A stretch of DNA of 64,000 nucleotides from Streptomyces sp. Z26 (GCF_003665095.1 NZ_RCHV01000002.1:1125501-1189500); one strand, 5' to 3'. Counted from the first letter of the stretch, positions 1-12,564 are shown. A program made the numbers and translations. Notes: a model not told the origin generated them from the letters alone.

Positions 1-4059
<4,059 letters not shown>

Positions 4060-4126
4060 CGGCTCTCCCGTCGTCGTCGGTGGCAGTGCAGGTGCCGAGG
4101 GACGACGTTGGCCCTCAGGGAACAAA

Positions 4127-4164
4127 TTTTCGTGCAGATTACATGATGGCGCATCTTCCCAGAA
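4127..4164 (-). promoter_or_regulatory. Candidate gltB promoter with GlnR-like site
   Basis: On the minus strand a -10-like TAATCT (4136–4141) lies about 80 bases before the gltB start, with TTCTGG 17 bases further upstream. Overlapping it is GTAAT-N6-GAAAA (4127–4142), which matches 8 of 10 fixed positions of the streptomycete GlnR half-box pair gTnAC-N6-GaAAC. The stretch is clearly more AT-rich than its surroundings. GlnR control is inference; only one pair of half-sites is visible. Confidence 0.35.
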
Positions 4165-4740
4165 AGCGGATGGTTCGTCCCAGTATGCGGACCTCGATGA
4201 AAGCGGACATCACGGGCGGCGCGCGGCGCGAGCACCCGCGGGGGTACGGGGTGGGCACGGCCTCCGGTCGCGGCCCGGTCCGGCCTCGCCGGCGGGCCGG
4301 GCGGTGCGCCGTCGCGACGCGACGGACGCGGTCCACCCCGCCCGTGACCGGCACGTTCCGGTCGACGTTCGCGGTGGAGGTACGGCACGTACGCAGCGGG
4401 TCGCGCGGCGGGCGCACCGCGGACACGTACTACGACATGTGCTGCGGACACGCAGGGCGGCACGGGCGTCGTTGCCCGGGGGCGCTCTTGCTGGGGGGAC
4501 TTTCCGCCTTCTGCCCATCGTGACAGCCGCGAAACCGCCGGGTAACCCACGGATGGCACACATCACGCGGAGCCACCGGCCGCGTACGGGCCCGGAGACG
4601 GCCGGTGCCGCGCCCCGGAGGCGGCCGGAGAGGCGGTGCGGCCACGGCGGGGCGGCGGCCGGGGAGACGGGCACGGAACATTCCCGTGTCCGGCGGGCGC
4701 GTGCCCCTTGTGCGGGGGCGGGGGCGTCTGCGACCGTTCC
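4165..4740. other. Long intergenic stretch, nothing assigned
   Basis: Between the gltB promoter area and the LacI operator there are almost 600 bases of very GC-rich sequence. Open frames exist on both strands but none has a ribosome binding site, recognisable domain or streptomycete codon pattern. I see no tRNA-like or strong terminator-like fold. It may hold 5' regulatory sequence or a small RNA that cannot be recognised by eye. Confidence 0.5.
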
Positions 4741-4760
4741 GCCTGTAAACGTTTACAGGC
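4741..4760. promoter_or_regulatory. LacI-family operator, perfect 20-bp palindrome
   Basis: GCCTGTAAACGTTTACAGGC is identical to its own reverse complement and has the central CG step typical of LacI/GalR-family operators. It ends 23–32 bases before the possible starts of the adjacent LacI-type regulator gene. The natural reading is that the regulator represses its own operon by binding here. Confidence 0.85.
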
Positions 4761-4783
4761 CCTCGGGCGGACGGCGGACGGGG

Positions 4784-5911
4784 GTGCGCGTGGTGTCGAC
4801 GAGCGGCCCTCCCACGGTGGAGACGATCGCGACGCGCGCCGGGGTCTCCACCGCGTCGGTCTCCCGGGTGCTGAACGGCCACGGCGCGCGCCCCGAGACC
4901 GTACGGCGCGTCGAACGGGCCGCCGCCGAGCTGGGCTACGTGCCGAACGCCGTCGCCCGCTCCCTCCAGGGCGGCCGCTCGCGGCAGCTCAGCGTCGCCG
5001 TACGGGACCTCCGTGACCCCGGCCACGTCGCGATGGTCCGCGCGGTCCAGGCCGTCGCGCGGGCCCACGGCTACCGCCTCGTGCTGCACTCCACCGACAC
5101 CGCCGCCGACACCGCCCACGCCGTCGCTGACGAACTGGACGTGCTGCGCGGCCTCGCGGACGGTACGAGCGACGGGCTGGTGCTCTGCCCGGTCCACGTC
5201 ACGCCGGAGCACGTCGAGGCGCTGCGGACGGCCGCGCAGCCGGTCGTCGTCCTCGGCGCGTTCCCCGACGGCGTGGAGCCGCCCGCCGACGGCGTGCGCG
5301 ACGACCCGGCGGCGGGCGCGGAGCTGGCCGTACGGCACCTGGTGCGGACCGGGCGGCGGCGCGTCGCGTTCCTCGACGGCCCGGCGGGCACCGCGCCCGG
5401 CCGCGACCGGCACCGCGGCTACCGCGCGGCGCTCGCGGCCCGCGGCCTCACGCCCGACCCGGCGCTCGTCGCGCACGCCGACACCACCGTCGAGGCAGGT
5501 ACGCGGGCCCTGCACAGGCTGCTGGACGGACCGGCGGGAGGCGGCGGCCGTACGGGCGAGGGGCACGGCGGCGGCGTCGACGCGGTCCTCTGCGCCGACG
5601 ACCGGCTGGCGCTCGGCGCGACCCACGCCCTGCACGCGCGCGGGCTGCGCGTCCCGGCGGACGTCGCGGTGGCCGGGATGGGCGACTCGCCGCTGGCCGA
5701 GGCCGGTTGGCCGCCGCTCACCAGCGTCGACCTGGGCGCCGCCGAACGCGCCCGGATCGCCGCGGAAATGCTGCTCGCCCGCGTCGCGGAACGGGACGCG
5801 GGCACCGCCCGTACGCCCGCGCGCACCGCGACGGTCGCGCCCCGGCTCGCCGTACGCGCCTCCTCCGCGCCGCCCGCCCCGGGCGCGCGCCCGCCGGGGG
5901 TGGCGACGTGA
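4784..5911 (+). CDS. LacI-family transcriptional regulator
   Basis: This is a DNA-binding repressor of the LacI/GalR family, expected to sense a sugar or sugar phosphate and control the transport operon that follows. The N-terminal helix-turn-helix reads TVETIATRAGVSTASVSRVL, followed by the hinge helix and a periplasmic-binding-protein-like sensor domain ending in VAVAGMGDSPLAEAGWPPLTSVDL. The C-terminus is a short Pro/Ala-rich tail. GTG codons at 4784, 4790 and 4793 are all possible starts; homologues usually begin close to the HTH, so the later ones may be real. The stop overlaps the next start as GTGA, indicating translational coupling. The perfect palindrome just upstream is its probable operator. 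Confidence 0.93.
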   Translation: MRVVSTSGPPTVETIATRAGVSTASVSRVLNGHGARPETVRRVERAAAELGYVPNAVARSLQGGRSRQLSVAVRDLRDPGHVAMVRAVQAVARAHGYRLVLHSTDTAADTAHAVADELDVLRGLADGTSDGLVLCPVHVTPEHVEALRTAAQPVVVLGAFPDGVEPPADGVRDDPAAGAELAVRHLVRTGRRRVAFLDGPAGTAPGRDRHRGYRAALAARGLTPDPALVAHADTTVEAGTRALHRLLDGPAGGGGRTGEGHGGGVDAVLCADDRLALGATHALHARGLRVPADVAVAGMGDSPLAEAGWPPLTSVDLGAAERARIAAEMLLARVAERDAGTARTPARTATVAPRLAVRASSAPPAPGARPPGVAT

Positions 5912-6876
5912 CCGGCACCCGTACCGCGACCGGCCCCGACGCCCGTACCCCCGGCGACCGCGGCACGCCCCCGCCCCGCACGATCCGCGAGCGGAGGTCC
6001 GCGCTGGGCCTGGACCGCGACGCGTGGTTCCTGCTGCTGCCCGCGCTGCTGCCGATCCTGGTGCTGAGCGTGGGGCCGCTGCTGTACGGGCTGTCGCTGG
6101 CGTTCACGGACGCGCAGGCGGGCCGTACGGACCCCACGCGGTGGATCGGCGTCGACAACTTCGCGGACCTGCGGTACGACACGCTGTTCTGGGACTCGTT
6201 CCGGATCGGCCTGGTGTGGGCGGTGTGCGTGACGGCGATCCAGTTCGCGCTGGCGCTGGGCCTCGCGCTGCTGCTCGACCAGAACCTCCGCTTCCGCTGG
6301 CTGGCCCGTACGCTCGCGCTCGTCCCGTGGGCGATGCCGGAGGTCGTCATCGGCATCATGTGGCGGCTCGTCTACCACCAGGACGCGGGCGTCCTCAACG
6401 CCACGCTGCGCGACCTCCACCTGATCACCGAGAACGTCAACTGGCTGGCCGACCTGTCCCTCGCGCTGCCCGCCGTGATCGCGGTCGGCGTGTGGGCGGG
6501 CATGCCGCAGACGACGGTGGTGCTGCTCGCCGGGCTCCAGAACGTGCCGCGCGACCTGCACGAGGCCGCCGCCCTGGACGGCGCGGGCGTGTGGCGCCGC
6601 TTCCGCGCGGTGACCTGGCCCGCGCTGCGACCCGTCGTGTTCTCGATCACCGCGCTCAACTTCATCTGGAACTTCAACTCCTTCGGGCTGGTGTACGTGC
6701 TGACGCAGGGCGGTCCCGGCGGTGAGACGCGGCTGCCGACGCTGTTCGCGTACGAGGAGGCGTTCCGCTACGGGCAGTTCGGCTACGCCGCCGCCATGGG
6801 CCTGGTGATGATCGCGGTCGTCGCCGTCCTGCTGACGGTCTTCCTGCGCAACCGGCTGACGGAGGTCGACCGGTGA
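5908..6876 (+). CDS. Carbohydrate ABC transporter permease (MalF type)
   Basis: This is an integral membrane subunit of a CUT1-type sugar importer. After a polar N-terminus of about 35 residues it has roughly six hydrophobic segments, beginning with AWFLLLPALLPILVLSVGP. The cytoplasmic EAA loop, which docks the ATPase, reads HEAAALDGAGVWRRF near residue 218. The GTG start overlaps the LacI stop, and the stop overlaps the start of the next permease by a GTGA. No ATPase gene occurs in the operon; many streptomycete CUT1 systems share the multitask ATPase MsiK, which is a reasonable inference here. The substrate cannot be read from sequence, but the adjacent ribokinase suggests a pentose- or nucleoside-derived sugar. 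Confidence 0.93.
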   Translation: MTGTRTATGPDARTPGDRGTPPPRTIRERRSALGLDRDAWFLLLPALLPILVLSVGPLLYGLSLAFTDAQAGRTDPTRWIGVDNFADLRYDTLFWDSFRIGLVWAVCVTAIQFALALGLALLLDQNLRFRWLARTLALVPWAMPEVVIGIMWRLVYHQDAGVLNATLRDLHLITENVNWLADLSLALPAVIAVGVWAGMPQTTVVLLAGLQNVPRDLHEAAALDGAGVWRRFRAVTWPALRPVVFSITALNFIWNFNSFGLVYVLTQGGPGGETRLPTLFAYEEAFRYGQFGYAAAMGLVMIAVVAVLLTVFLRNRLTEVDR

Positions 6877-7769
6877 GCGGCGGCACGGCACGGTCGAACA
6901 CCGCGCCCGCCCCGGCACCCCGTGCGCGGCGGCGCGGGCTCCGTACGGCGCTGGGCCGCGCGGGGCAGTACGGGGCGCTGCTCTGCTACCTGGTCTTCCT
7001 CGCGTTCCCGCTGCTCTGGCTGGTGTCGAGCGCGTTCAAGTCGCCGCAGGAGCTGGGCTCGGTCGACCCCGCGTGGCTGCCCCGGCACTGGTCGCTGGAC
7101 AACTTCCGCGCCGCGTTCGACCAGCAGCCGCTGGCCCGTTCGGCGCTGAACAGCCTTCTGGTGGCGGGCACGGCGGCGACCGTGTCGGTGCTGGTCGCGG
7201 TCCCGGCGGCGTACGCGACGGTGCGCTACCGCTCGCCGGTCGGCCGGGCGACCACGGGCTGGGTGCTGGTCAGCCAGATGTTCCCGTTCGTGCTGGTGAT
7301 CATCCCGCTGTTCCTGGTGCTGAAGAACCTCCGGCTGGTCGACTCGCTGTTCGGGCTGATCCTCGTGTACGTGGTGTGGAACCTGCCGTTCGCGCTGTGG
7401 ATGCTCCAGGGGTACGTACGGGCCGTGCCCGCCTCGTTGGAGGAGGCCGCGGCGATCGACGGGTGCGGCCGCCTCCGTACGCTGCGCAGCGTGGTGCTGC
7501 CGCTGCTCACACCGGGTGTGGTGGCGACGCTGATGTTCTCCTTCGTCACCGCCTGGAACGAGTTCTTCTTCGCCCTCGTGCTGCTCAAGTCCCCGGAGAA
7601 ACAGACGATGTCGGTGATCCTCACGCACTTCCTCGGCGACGAGGGCGCCGCCGACCTCGGGCCGCTCGCCGCCGCCGCGCTGCTCGCGACCCTGCCGAGC
7701 CTGCTGTTCTTCGCCGTGCTCCAGCGGAAGCTCGTCGGCGGCATCGCGGCCGGGGCGGTGAAGGGCTGA
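6873..7769 (+). CDS. Carbohydrate ABC transporter permease (MalG type)
   Basis: This is the second membrane subunit of the sugar importer, 298 residues, the usual length of the MalG branch. It begins with a polar, Arg-rich stretch and then a first membrane helix (YGALLCYLVFLAFPLLWLVS). The EAA loop reads EEAAAIDGCGRLRTLRS near residue 189 and is followed by VVLPLLTPG, as is usual in the family. The GTG start overlaps the upstream permease stop, and the stop TGA overlaps the ATG of the binding protein, so the three transport genes are translationally coupled. Confidence 0.93.
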   Translation: MSGGTARSNTAPAPAPRARRRGLRTALGRAGQYGALLCYLVFLAFPLLWLVSSAFKSPQELGSVDPAWLPRHWSLDNFRAAFDQQPLARSALNSLLVAGTAATVSVLVAVPAAYATVRYRSPVGRATTGWVLVSQMFPFVLVIIPLFLVLKNLRLVDSLFGLILVYVVWNLPFALWMLQGYVRAVPASLEEAAAIDGCGRLRTLRSVVLPLLTPGVVATLMFSFVTAWNEFFFALVLLKSPEKQTMSVILTHFLGDEGAADLGPLAAAALLATLPSLLFFAVLQRKLVGGIAAGAVKG

Positions 7770-9109
7770 TGCGGCGCCGCCGCTTCCTCGGCGCCGCGTC
7801 CGGCGCGCTGGCCGCCGCGGGCACGGGCACGCTGCTCGGCGGCTGCTCCGGGCGCGGCGACGACGGTGTGCTCGACTACCTCAGCCTGGCCTGGCAGCGG
7901 GAGTCCGTCGCCGCCAACAAGGCGCTCGTCGCCGAGTGGAACGCCCGCAACCCGGACCGGAAGGTGCGCTACGTGCAGGGCAGTTGGGACACCGTCCACG
8001 ACCAGCTGCTCACCTCGTTCGAGGGCGGCGAGGCGCCCGACGTCATCCACGACGAGGCCAACGACCTCACCGACTTCGCCCACGGCGGCTACCTCACCGA
8101 CCTGCGCGGGCTGCTGCCCGCCGGGCTGCGGCGGCGGATCCCGGACCGGTCCTGGGACATGGCGACCTTCTCCGACGGCGGCGTCTACGGCGTGCCGCTG
8201 ATGCAGGAGCCGCGCGTGCTGATCGCCAACCGGAAGCTGCTGGAACGGGCCGGGATACGCGCCCCGGAGCCCGAACGGCCGTGGACCTGGCCGGAGTTCG
8301 AGGACGCGGCGCGGGAGCTGCGGGGCGGCGGCGCGTACGGCGTGGCCTGGGCCATGAAGGAGCCCGTCAACCAGTCGGTGAACCTCTCCCTCACCACCGG
8401 CGGCGCCGTCTTCCACCGCGAGGACGGCCGGAACGTGGTCCGCTTCGACGCCCCCGACTCGTACGTCGCGGAGGTCGTACGGCGGCAGGTCCACGACGCC
8501 CGTACCGCCCCGAAGGGGGCCCTCGGCATGGGCGGTTCGGACACGCTGCCCGGGTTCTTCGCCGGGCGGTACGCGATGGTGCCGCTGAACTTCTCCTTCC
8601 GGCAGCAGGTGCGGCAGCAGGCGCCGGACGGCTTCGAGTGGGTGACGCTGCCGATGCCCGCCGGTACGGGGGACGGCTCCGGTACGGGTACGGGTTCCGG
8701 TACGGGTACGGGCGGGCGTTCCGGTGGCGGGCAGGGCGTCAGCCCGCAGACGCTGTCCATCGCGCGGGACACGGCGCGCAAGGAGGACGCCATGGCGTTC
8801 GTCGCCTTCCTGACCCGTACCGACCACATGGCGCGGCTGGCGAAGGGCGACTGGATGGTCCCGACCGGCACCGCGGCCCTGCGCGACCCGGACCTGAACT
8901 CCCCGCGCCACGGCTGGCGTACGGGCGTACGCGCCGCCGCCGACCTGCGCGCGTCGCCCGTGCTGGGCGTGCGGGGCTACGCCGAGTGGGCGGACAAGAT
9001 CGCGACGCCCGCGTTCCAGGAGTTCTACAGCGGCGGCATCGGGCTCGGCGCGCTGCGGGACCGGCTCGTCGGGGACGGCAACCGGGTCCTCGCCCGGTAC
9101 CAGCGATGA
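7769..9109 (+). CDS. Extracellular sugar-binding lipoprotein
   Basis: This is the solute-binding protein of the ABC importer (family 1, MalE-like), 446 residues. The N-terminus MRRRRFLGAASG carries a twin-arginine-like signal, and the lipobox LLGGC puts the lipidated cysteine at residue 26, so it should be matured by Lgt and LspA, both encoded in this window. The mature domain shows ordinary binding-protein features (GGEAPDVIHDEANDL; AFVAFLTRTDHMARLA). An unusual Gly/Thr/Ser tandem stretch, encoded by repeats of a GGTACG unit near 8670–8720, interrupts the fold around residues 300–320. Other substrate proteins of the group lack such a linker, so it is probably a surface loop. Confidence 0.92.
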   Translation: MRRRRFLGAASGALAAAGTGTLLGGCSGRGDDGVLDYLSLAWQRESVAANKALVAEWNARNPDRKVRYVQGSWDTVHDQLLTSFEGGEAPDVIHDEANDLTDFAHGGYLTDLRGLLPAGLRRRIPDRSWDMATFSDGGVYGVPLMQEPRVLIANRKLLERAGIRAPEPERPWTWPEFEDAARELRGGGAYGVAWAMKEPVNQSVNLSLTTGGAVFHREDGRNVVRFDAPDSYVAEVVRRQVHDARTAPKGALGMGGSDTLPGFFAGRYAMVPLNFSFRQQVRQQAPDGFEWVTLPMPAGTGDGSGTGTGSGTGTGGRSGGGQGVSPQTLSIARDTARKEDAMAFVAFLTRTDHMARLAKGDWMVPTGTAALRDPDLNSPRHGWRTGVRAAADLRASPVLGVRGYAEWADKIATPAFQEFYSGGIGLGALRDRLVGDGNRVLARYQR

Positions 9110-9126
9110 CAGGAGAGGCCCCGACC

Positions 9127-10077
9127 GTGACCCCCGCTCCCCCGGCCCGCGCGGCCGTCGCCGTACTGGGCAGCGCCAACATGGACCTCGTCGCGTACGT
9201 CCCCACCGCGCCCCGCCGCGGCGAGACCGTGACCGGCACCGCGTTCCACACCGTGCCCGGCGGCAAGGGCGCCAACCAGGCCGTCGCCGCCGCGCGCGCG
9301 GGCGGCGCGGTGACGATGATCGGCGCGGTCGGCGCGGACGCCTTCGGCACCCGGCTGCGTACGGTGCTCACCGACGCGGGCGTCGACACCGACGGGCTGC
9401 GCACCACCGGGGGCGCCAGCGGCACCGCGCACATCGTGGTGGACGACGCGGGCGGCAACTCCATCGTCGTCGTCCCCGGCGCCAACGCCGCCGTGGACGC
9501 GCTCACCGGCGGCGACGAGGCTCGGATCGCCGCCGCCGGGACGCTCCTCCTCCAGCTGGAGACCCCGCTGCCCGGCGTCCTCGCGGGCGCCCGTACGGCC
9601 CGCGCGCACGGGGTACGCGTCGTGCTGACGCCCGCGCCCGCGCGGCCGCTCCCCGACGAACTCCTCGCCGCCACCGACCTGTTGGTGCCCAACGAGCACG
9701 AGGCCGCCGCCCTCTCCGGCACCTCCGACCCGGAGCGGGCGGCGGTCGCGCTGCTGTCCGCCGTGCCGGAGGTCGTCGTCACGCTCGGCGCGGCGGGCTG
9801 CCTGTACGCGGCGCGCGGCGCCGACCCCGTACGGGTGCCCGCGCCGCGCGTGCGGGCGGCGGACACGACGGCGGCGGGCGACACGTTCGTGGGCGCGCTC
9901 GCCGTCGCGCGCGGCGAGGGGCGGCCCATGGCCGCCGCGCTGGCCTGGGCGTCGGCCGCCGCGGCGCTGTCCGTACGGCGGGAGGGGGCGTCGGCGTCGA
10001 TGCCGTACCGGCGCGAGATCGACGCGTACCTCGACACGTACGCCGCGGACACCGGCACACCCGCTCCCGGCCGCTGA
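9127..10077 (+). CDS. rbsK: Ribokinase (PfkB family)
   Basis: This cytosolic kinase of the PfkB family most likely phosphorylates ribose or a related sugar brought in by the upstream transporter. N-terminal LGSANMDLV and GGKGANQAVAAARAGG match the ribokinase substrate-binding signature; the C-terminal signature DTTAAGDTFVGAL holds the catalytic Asp and anion hole. An ATG overlapping the lipoprotein stop (9106) has no ribosome binding site, whereas AGGAGAGG sits 8 bases before GTG 9127, so the latter start is preferred. Ribokinase is the best call from the NMD, GGKGAN and PNEHEA motifs, but other PfkB sugar kinases cannot be excluded. Confidence 0.88.
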   Translation: MTPAPPARAAVAVLGSANMDLVAYVPTAPRRGETVTGTAFHTVPGGKGANQAVAAARAGGAVTMIGAVGADAFGTRLRTVLTDAGVDTDGLRTTGGASGTAHIVVDDAGGNSIVVVPGANAAVDALTGGDEARIAAAGTLLLQLETPLPGVLAGARTARAHGVRVVLTPAPARPLPDELLAATDLLVPNEHEAAALSGTSDPERAAVALLSAVPEVVVTLGAAGCLYAARGADPVRVPAPRVRAADTTAAGDTFVGALAVARGEGRPMAAALAWASAAAALSVRREGASASMPYRREIDAYLDTYAADTGTPAPGR

Positions 10078-10143
10078 CCGCGCCCGACCGCACGTCTCCC
10101 GCCCGATCCCGGTACGACCGAGCCAGGAAGAACGAACGCGCTG

Positions 10144-11427
10144 ATGAACGACTCGCACGCCGCACCCGCCGCCCCTGCCCCGGAGCCCGACCCGGCACCG
10201 GACCCGGCCGCCGCCGAGCCCGCGCCCGAGCCCGCCGAGCCCGTCGCGCCGCTCCACGGCGTACGCGTCCTCGACCTCGCCACCCTCTTCGCCGGTCCGC
10301 TCTCCGCCACCCTCCTCGGTGACTTCGGCGCCGAGGTGATCAAGGTGGAGCACCCGCACCGGCCCGACCCGTCGCGCGGCCACGGCCCGGCGAAGAACGG
10401 CGTCGGACTCTGGTGGAAGCTGCTCGGCCGCAACAAGCGCACCATCACCCTCGACCTGTCCACGCCCGGCGGCCGCGACGTGCTGCTGCGGCTGGCCGCC
10501 GACGCGGACGTGATCGTCGAGAACTTCCGCCCCGGCACCCTGGAGAAGTGGGACCTCGGCTGGGAGCAGCTGTCCGCCGTCAACCCGCGGCTGGTGCTGG
10601 CGCGCGTCACCGGTTTCGGGCAGGTCGGCCCGTACGCCCGCCGCGCCGGGTTCGGCACGCTGGCCGAGGCGATGAGCGGGTTCGCGGCGGTCACCGGGGA
10701 GGCGGACGGGCCGCCGACGCTGCCGCCCTTCGGGCTGGCGGACTCGGTGGCGGCGCTGTCCACGGCGTACGCGGTGATGACGGCGCTGCACGGCCGCGCG
10801 CGCACCGGCCGCGGCCAGGTCGTGGACATGGCGATCATCGAGCCGATGCTGACGGTGCTGGGGCCGCAACCCCTCTGGTACGACCAGCTCGGCTACGTCC
10901 AGCCCCGTACCGGCAACCGCTCCACCAACAACGCGCCCCGCAACACGTACCGCACCCGGGACGGCCGCTGGCTGGCCGTCTCCACGTCCGCGCAGTCCAT
11001 CGCGGAACGCGTGATGCGGCTGGTGGGGCGGCCGGAGCTGGTGGACGAGCCGTGGTTCGGCACCGGCGCCGGGCGGGCCCGGCACGCGGACGAGCTGGAC
11101 GCGGCCGTCGGGGACTGGATCGCGGAGCGCGACAGCGCGGAGGTGATCGCCGCCTTCGAGCGGGCGGAGGCGGCGGTGGCGCCGATCAACGACGTACGGG
11201 ACGTGCTGGAGGACGAGCAGTACCGCGCGCTCGGCTCGATCACCGAGGTCGAGGACGAGGAGCTGGGCACCATCCGGATGCAGAACGTCCTCTTCCGGCT
11301 CTCGGAGACCCCCGGCGCGATCCGCTGGGCGGGTCGCCCGCACGGCGCCGACACGGAGGCGGTCCTCGCCGAACTGGGCATCGGCGCGGAGGAGTTGCGG
11401 ACGCTGCGGGAGAACGGCGCGCTGTGA
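10144..11427 (+). CDS. CaiB/BaiF class III CoA-transferase
   Basis: This is a formyl-CoA-transferase-type enzyme (family III) that moves CoA between carboxylic acids. The family N-terminus GVRVLDLATLFAGPLSATLL is clear after a Pro/Ala/Glu-rich leader of about 35 residues. VIVENFRPGTLEKWDLG and the catalytic Asp in GLADSVAAL (residue 200) are present. It lies 66 bases after the ribokinase stop in the same direction and could be cotranscribed, but its chemistry does not obviously belong to sugar uptake. A strong hairpin follows it. The acid substrates are unknown; assignment to the superfamily is secure, to a specific reaction not. Confidence 0.9.
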   Translation: MNDSHAAPAAPAPEPDPAPDPAAAEPAPEPAEPVAPLHGVRVLDLATLFAGPLSATLLGDFGAEVIKVEHPHRPDPSRGHGPAKNGVGLWWKLLGRNKRTITLDLSTPGGRDVLLRLAADADVIVENFRPGTLEKWDLGWEQLSAVNPRLVLARVTGFGQVGPYARRAGFGTLAEAMSGFAAVTGEADGPPTLPPFGLADSVAALSTAYAVMTALHGRARTGRGQVVDMAIIEPMLTVLGPQPLWYDQLGYVQPRTGNRSTNNAPRNTYRTRDGRWLAVSTSAQSIAERVMRLVGRPELVDEPWFGTGAGRARHADELDAAVGDWIAERDSAEVIAAFERAEAAVAPINDVRDVLEDEQYRALGSITEVEDEELGTIRMQNVLFRLSETPGAIRWAGRPHGADTEAVLAELGIGAEELRTLRENGAL

Positions 11428-11449
11428 ACCGGCCCGGCCGCTGACACGG

Positions 11450-11482
11450 CGGCGCGCGGAACCCGTGGGGTCCCGCGCGCCG
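11450..11482. terminator. Hairpin terminator between convergent genes
   Basis: Two 15-base arms (11450–11464 and 11468–11482) pair with a single mismatch around a three-base turn. It lies between the CoA-transferase stop and the lgt stop and can serve both strands. There is no U-run, as usual for streptomycetes. Confidence 0.7.
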
Positions 11483-11505
11483 TGTGGTCCGGTCGGTCCG
11501 TGCCG

Positions 11506-12564
11506 TCAGAGCTTCTTGGTGGCGCCCCGCCCGGAACCCGTCCCGGCCGGGTCGTCCGCGTCCGGATCTGCGTCCGGATCGGCGTCGGCGTCGGCGTCCT
11601 TGCCGGTGGCGGCGTCCCCGTCCGGGACGGCGCCCTTCCCGGCGGCGGGCTCGTCGCCCTGCTCGCCGCCCTCGGCGCCCTCACCGCGGTCCTCGTCACC
11701 GTCCTCGCGGTCCCCGGCGCGCTCGGCGCCGTCGGGCGCGTTCGGTTCCACGACCTCCTCGCGGCCGGGCCTGCGCCGCTGGGAGATCACGAAGTAGGCG
11801 ACGGCGCCCAGGAAGACGACGATCGACGTCCAGTTGTTGAGGCGCATGCCCCAGACCTCGTGCGCGTCGTCGACCCGCATGTACTCGATCCAGAAACGGC
11901 CCGTCGTGTAGAGCGCGACGTAGAGCGCGAAGGCCCGCCCGTGGCCGAGCCGGAAGCGCCGGTCGGCCCAGATCACCAGCAGCGCGGCACCGGCGCACCA
12001 CAGCGACTCGTACAGGAACGTCGGGTGGTACGTCGCCAGGTCCGGCGAGTCGACCGGACGGTTCTCCGGGTCGATCCGCACGGCCCACGGGAGGTCGGTC
12101 GCGCGCCCGAACAGCTCCTGGTTGAACCAGTTGCCCCAGCGCCCGATCGCCTGCGCGAAGGCCAGGCCGGGCGCCACGGCGTCCGCGAAGGCGGGCAGCG
12201 GGATGCCCCGGCGGCGGCAGCCGATCCACGCGCCGACCGCGCCGAGGGCGACGGCGCCCCAGATGCCGAGGCCGCCGTCCCACACGCGGAAAGCGTCGAC
12301 CCAGTTGCGGCCGTCGCCGAAGTACAGCTGGTAGTCGGTGATCACGTGGTAGAGGCGTCCGCCGACCAGTCCGAACGGGACGGCCCACACGGCGATGTCC
12401 GCGACCGTGTGTTCCTGGCCGCCACGGGCGACCCAGCGCCTCCCGGCGAGCCAGACGGCGAAGAAGACACCGACGATGATGCAGAGCGCATAGCCGCGCA
12501 ACGGCACCGGTCCGAGATGGATCTCGCCGGCGGAGGGGCTCGGGATGAAGGCAAGGGTGTCCAT
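11506..12564 (-). CDS. lgt: Prolipoprotein diacylglyceryl transferase
   Basis: Lgt moves a diacylglyceryl group from phosphatidylglycerol to the lipobox cysteine of prolipoproteins in the cytoplasmic membrane, the first step before LspA cleavage. The multi-pass protein shows the Lgt signature GRWGNWFNQE at residues 141–150 and the upstream GGRLYH segment with a conserved His. The membrane part ends near residue 265; the remaining tail of about 85 residues is hydrophilic, very acidic and repetitive (DADADADPDADPDADD), longer than in the E. coli enzyme but common in actinomycetes. It is the last gene of the leftward trp-region series, about 170 bases downstream of the DsbA-like gene. Confidence 0.96.
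   Translation of the reverse strand: MDTLAFIPSPSAGEIHLGPVPLRGYALCIIVGVFFAVWLAGRRWVARGGQEHTVADIAVWAVPFGLVGGRLYHVITDYQLYFGDGRNWVDAFRVWDGGLGIWGAVALGAVGAWIGCRRRGIPLPAFADAVAPGLAFAQAIGRWGNWFNQELFGRATDLPWAVRIDPENRPVDSPDLATYHPTFLYESLWCAGAALLVIWADRRFRLGHGRAFALYVALYTTGRFWIEYMRVDDAHEVWGMRLNNWTSIVVFLGAVAYFVISQRRRPGREEVVEPNAPDGAERAGDREDGDEDRGEGAEGGEQGDEPAAGKGAVPDGDAATGKDADADADPDADPDADDPAGTGSGRGATKKL

Noticed and set aside
4139..4674. Short open frames in the gltB–LacI gap
   Set aside because: No ribosome binding site, domain or typical codon pattern; they overlap each other on both strands.
8680..8720. A CRISPR-like or other short non-coding repeat
   Set aside because: The repeats are in frame within the lipoprotein gene and simply encode Gly/Thr/Ser; no spacers or array structure.
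4784..11427. Part of a secondary-metabolite gene cluster
   Set aside because: The genes are sugar transport and CoA transfer only; no synthase, synthetase or tailoring enzymes are present in the window.
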